Part shown: positions 62,541 to 64,000 of the stretch, in pieces
How the letters are laid out: each line of letters starts with the position of its first letter
How positions within the stretch are numbered: position 1 is the first letter of the stretch
NCBI RefSeq assembly: GCF_900105185.1
Contig: NZ_FNTJ01000001.1
Coordinates: forward strand, 3,616,501 to 3,680,500
DNA: 64,000 bases
From: Pseudomonas saponiphila
GTDB taxonomy: Bacteria; Pseudomonadota; Gammaproteobacteria; Pseudomonadales; Pseudomonadaceae
Direction of reading: 5' to 3'
Program-made: the position numbers and the translations under genes
The notes under the pieces: generated by a model
The model's input: only the letters and a program-made list of their open reading frames with translations
The model's database searches: none
Told to the model about the DNA's origin: nothing

Positions 62541-64000
62541 GATTGCTGTAAAGTGCGATCCCGCTGGCGCAGGGTCGCTTGAATGATTCGATCGGGAATC
62601 AGCGCGCAGAACACGATCGCCGCCCCGGCCAACATGCCCTCGCCGCCCTTGATGTTGCGCAGCGCGGTCATCACGTCGTAGCCCAGGCCACCGGCGCCGA
62701 TCAGCGCCGCCACCACCACCATCGACAGGCTCATCACCAGGGTCTGGTTGATCCCCAGCAGCAAGGAACCCGCGGCCAGGGGCAGTTCGACCTTGGTCAG
62801 GATCTGCCACGGCGTGGCGCCGTGGGCCAGGGCCGCTTCGACGGCGGTCTTGGGCACTTCCTGGATCCCCAGGGCGGTGAGACGGATCATCGGCGCCAGG
62901 GCGAAGATCACCGTGGCGATCACCGCTGGGGTCTTGCCCACCGAGAAGAACGCCACCGCCGGGATCAGGTACACGAAGGTCGGCAGGGTCTGCATCACGT
63001 CCAGCAAGGGGGTGATCAGGCGCCGGGCCAGGGCGCGCTTGGCCAGGAGGATGCCGGCCGGCACGCCGATCAACAGCGAGATCAGCACCGAGGAGCCCAC
63101 CAGGGCCAGGGTGGCGATGGTCCGCTCCCAGAAGCCGAACAGGCCGATGTAGAGCAAGGCCGCGGCGCTGGTCAGGGCCAGGGCGGCGCCGGCGCTGCGC
63201 CAGGCCAGCAGCACCAGGGCCAAGGCCGGCACCGGCCAAGGCAGCCAGCCCAGCAGGCTTTCGGTGCTGTCGATCACTGTGCGCACGGCGACTATCACGC
63301 CGACGAAGGTGCTTTCGAAGGTGACCTGGGACCAGCCGATCAACTGGTCGATGGCCGCCGCGGTGCCCAGCAGCACTTGGCGGTCGGCGGGAAATTGCAG
63401 CCAGGGGCCAGAGGCATCGACGGCCAGGACCCGCCACAGCACCAGGGCCTGGGACAGCAGCAACACCAGCCACGGCAGGCGCCAGTCGGAACGCCCCAGG
63501 CGGCTGGGGCGACGGGCCAGGGTCACACTCAACAGGCGGCTGAGCAGCAAGCCGATGAGCGCCAAGGCGGCCCAGGCGAAACTGGCCGTGACCAGCCCCT
63601 GCCCCAAGGCTGCGGCGGCGCCCAGCTCCAGGGCAAAACCCAGCCAGTACAACCCGCCGCGACCGCTGGCGGCCAGGGCCGCGGGCCCCAGCAGCAGGGC
63701 CTGGGCCGAGGACAGCCCGGGACTGACCGGCACCGGGCTCGTCGCGCTCTTGTGCGGGGCGATCGCCGCCACCGCAGGCGCGGCGCTGCGGGCACCGTGT
63801 TCCTGGAAGAAGTCCGCCACTTCGGCATCCGCTGGCTGCTCCAGCAGTTCGGCGGGGGTGCCCAGTTGGATCAGCTGGCCGTGGCGCAGCACGGCAATGC
63901 GGTCCGCCAGGCGCAGGGCTTCGGCCGGGTCGTGGGTCACCAGCAAGGTGGTGATGCCGCGCTCGCGCACCACCCGCAGGAAGTGGCTTTGCAGGTCGCG
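62537..64000 (-). CDS. Fused ABC ATPase-permease for a quaternary ammonium compound (partial)
   Basis: The frame is open to the right window edge (no start seen). The visible N-terminal part is the end of an ABC ATPase ('TLLVTHDPAEALRLADRIAV', 'LRHGQLIQLGTPAELLEQPA'), then a linker with Ala and Pro. A permease domain follows with several helices and the EAA-like loop 'EVPKTAVEAALAHGATPWQI'; 'GINQTLVMSLSMVVVAALIG' is typical of ProW/OpuAB. So ATP-binding and membrane parts are one chain, unlike the usual separate ProV and ProW. The permease part is also long, with an extra N-terminal hydrophobic segment. Confidence 0.85.
   Translation of the reverse strand, partial: RDLQSHFLRVVRERGITTLLVTHDPAEALRLADRIAVLRHGQLIQLGTPAELLEQPADAEVADFFQEHGARSAAPAVAAIAPHKSATSPVPVSPGLSSAQALLLGPAALAASGRGGLYWLGFALELGAAAALGQGLVTASFAWAALALIGLLLSRLLSVTLARRPSRLGRSDWRLPWLVLLLSQALVLWRVLAVDASGPWLQFPADRQVLLGTAAAIDQLIGWSQVTFESTFVGVIVAVRTVIDSTESLLGWLPWPVPALALVLLAWRSAGAALALTSAAALLYIGLFGFWERTIATLALVGSSVLISLLIGVPAGILLAKRALARRLITPLLDVMQTLPTFVYLIPAVAFFSVGKTPAVIATVIFALAPMIRLTALGIQEVPKTAVEAALAHGATPWQILTKVELPLAAGSLLLGINQTLVMSLSMVVVAALIGAGGLGYDVMTALRNIKGGEGMLAGAAIVFCALIPDRIIQATLRQRDRTLQQS

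Overview
The window joins two kinds of DNA. Positions 1 to about 39.1 kb are the conjugation, maintenance and integrase part of an integrative and conjugative element (ICE) of the Tn4371-like family. It lies in reverse order, so trbB is cut by the left window edge and the integrase sits at the right end. The remainder, about 39.2-64 kb, is Pseudomonas chromosome, probably fluorescens group. That assignment rests on a DUF1652 protein, a DUF6124 protein, REPIN-type palindromes beginning GTAGGAGC, and high GC with Pseudomonas-like codon use. It is an inference, not a proven species call.

ICE layout, left to right: trbB (partial), a CopG-like gene and traG. Next comes cargo: a LysR/SRPBCC pair, an IS3 transposase scrap and an SMR exporter. 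An eexN/LysR pair follows. Then a large cargo block holds a divergent outer-membrane factor and a tetR-led plus-strand array of RND adaptor, RND pump, SMR-like protein, DUF3313 lipoprotein, MlaE-, MlaF- and MlaD-like proteins and a PqiC-like lipoprotein. The core then resumes: relaxase, traF, DUF2840, RHH protein, parA, repA with three iteron-like repeats, an AlpA-like HTH protein, DUF2285, DUF2958, XRE, DUF736, a small protein, a ParB-like protein and DUF932. The integrase-proximal end carries a RloC-like ATPase/anticodon-nuclease candidate cut exactly by an IS1380-family element, radC, a DUF1016 nuclease and the integrase.

Chromosome: a small membrane protein and an eight-cysteine secreted protein; a two-component system; DUF1652; a PAS-LuxR regulator; a GNAT enzyme. 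A sigma54 activator diverges from a sulfide/persulfide operon (beta-lactamase-fold dioxygenase, SQR-like flavoprotein, TauE-like and two YeeE-like permeases). Then come YkvA, a second DUF1016 protein, a lipoprotein, a complete RND-adaptor-OMF operon, hicAB, a 0.7-kb inverted-repeat intergenic region, DUF6124, and a glycine betaine-type ABC operon ending in msrA.

The strongest leads are the IS-split RloC-like gene, which rejoins in frame as a 767-residue protein, and the tightly packed efflux-plus-MCE gene array. Other leads are an SMR paralogue without its proton-binding glutamate, a repeated LysR operator palindrome, iteron-like repeats beside repA, a row of five perfect hairpins, and a helically phased CTGCCA array in front of the sulfide operon. 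All family names were assigned by reading protein motifs; no database search was run.
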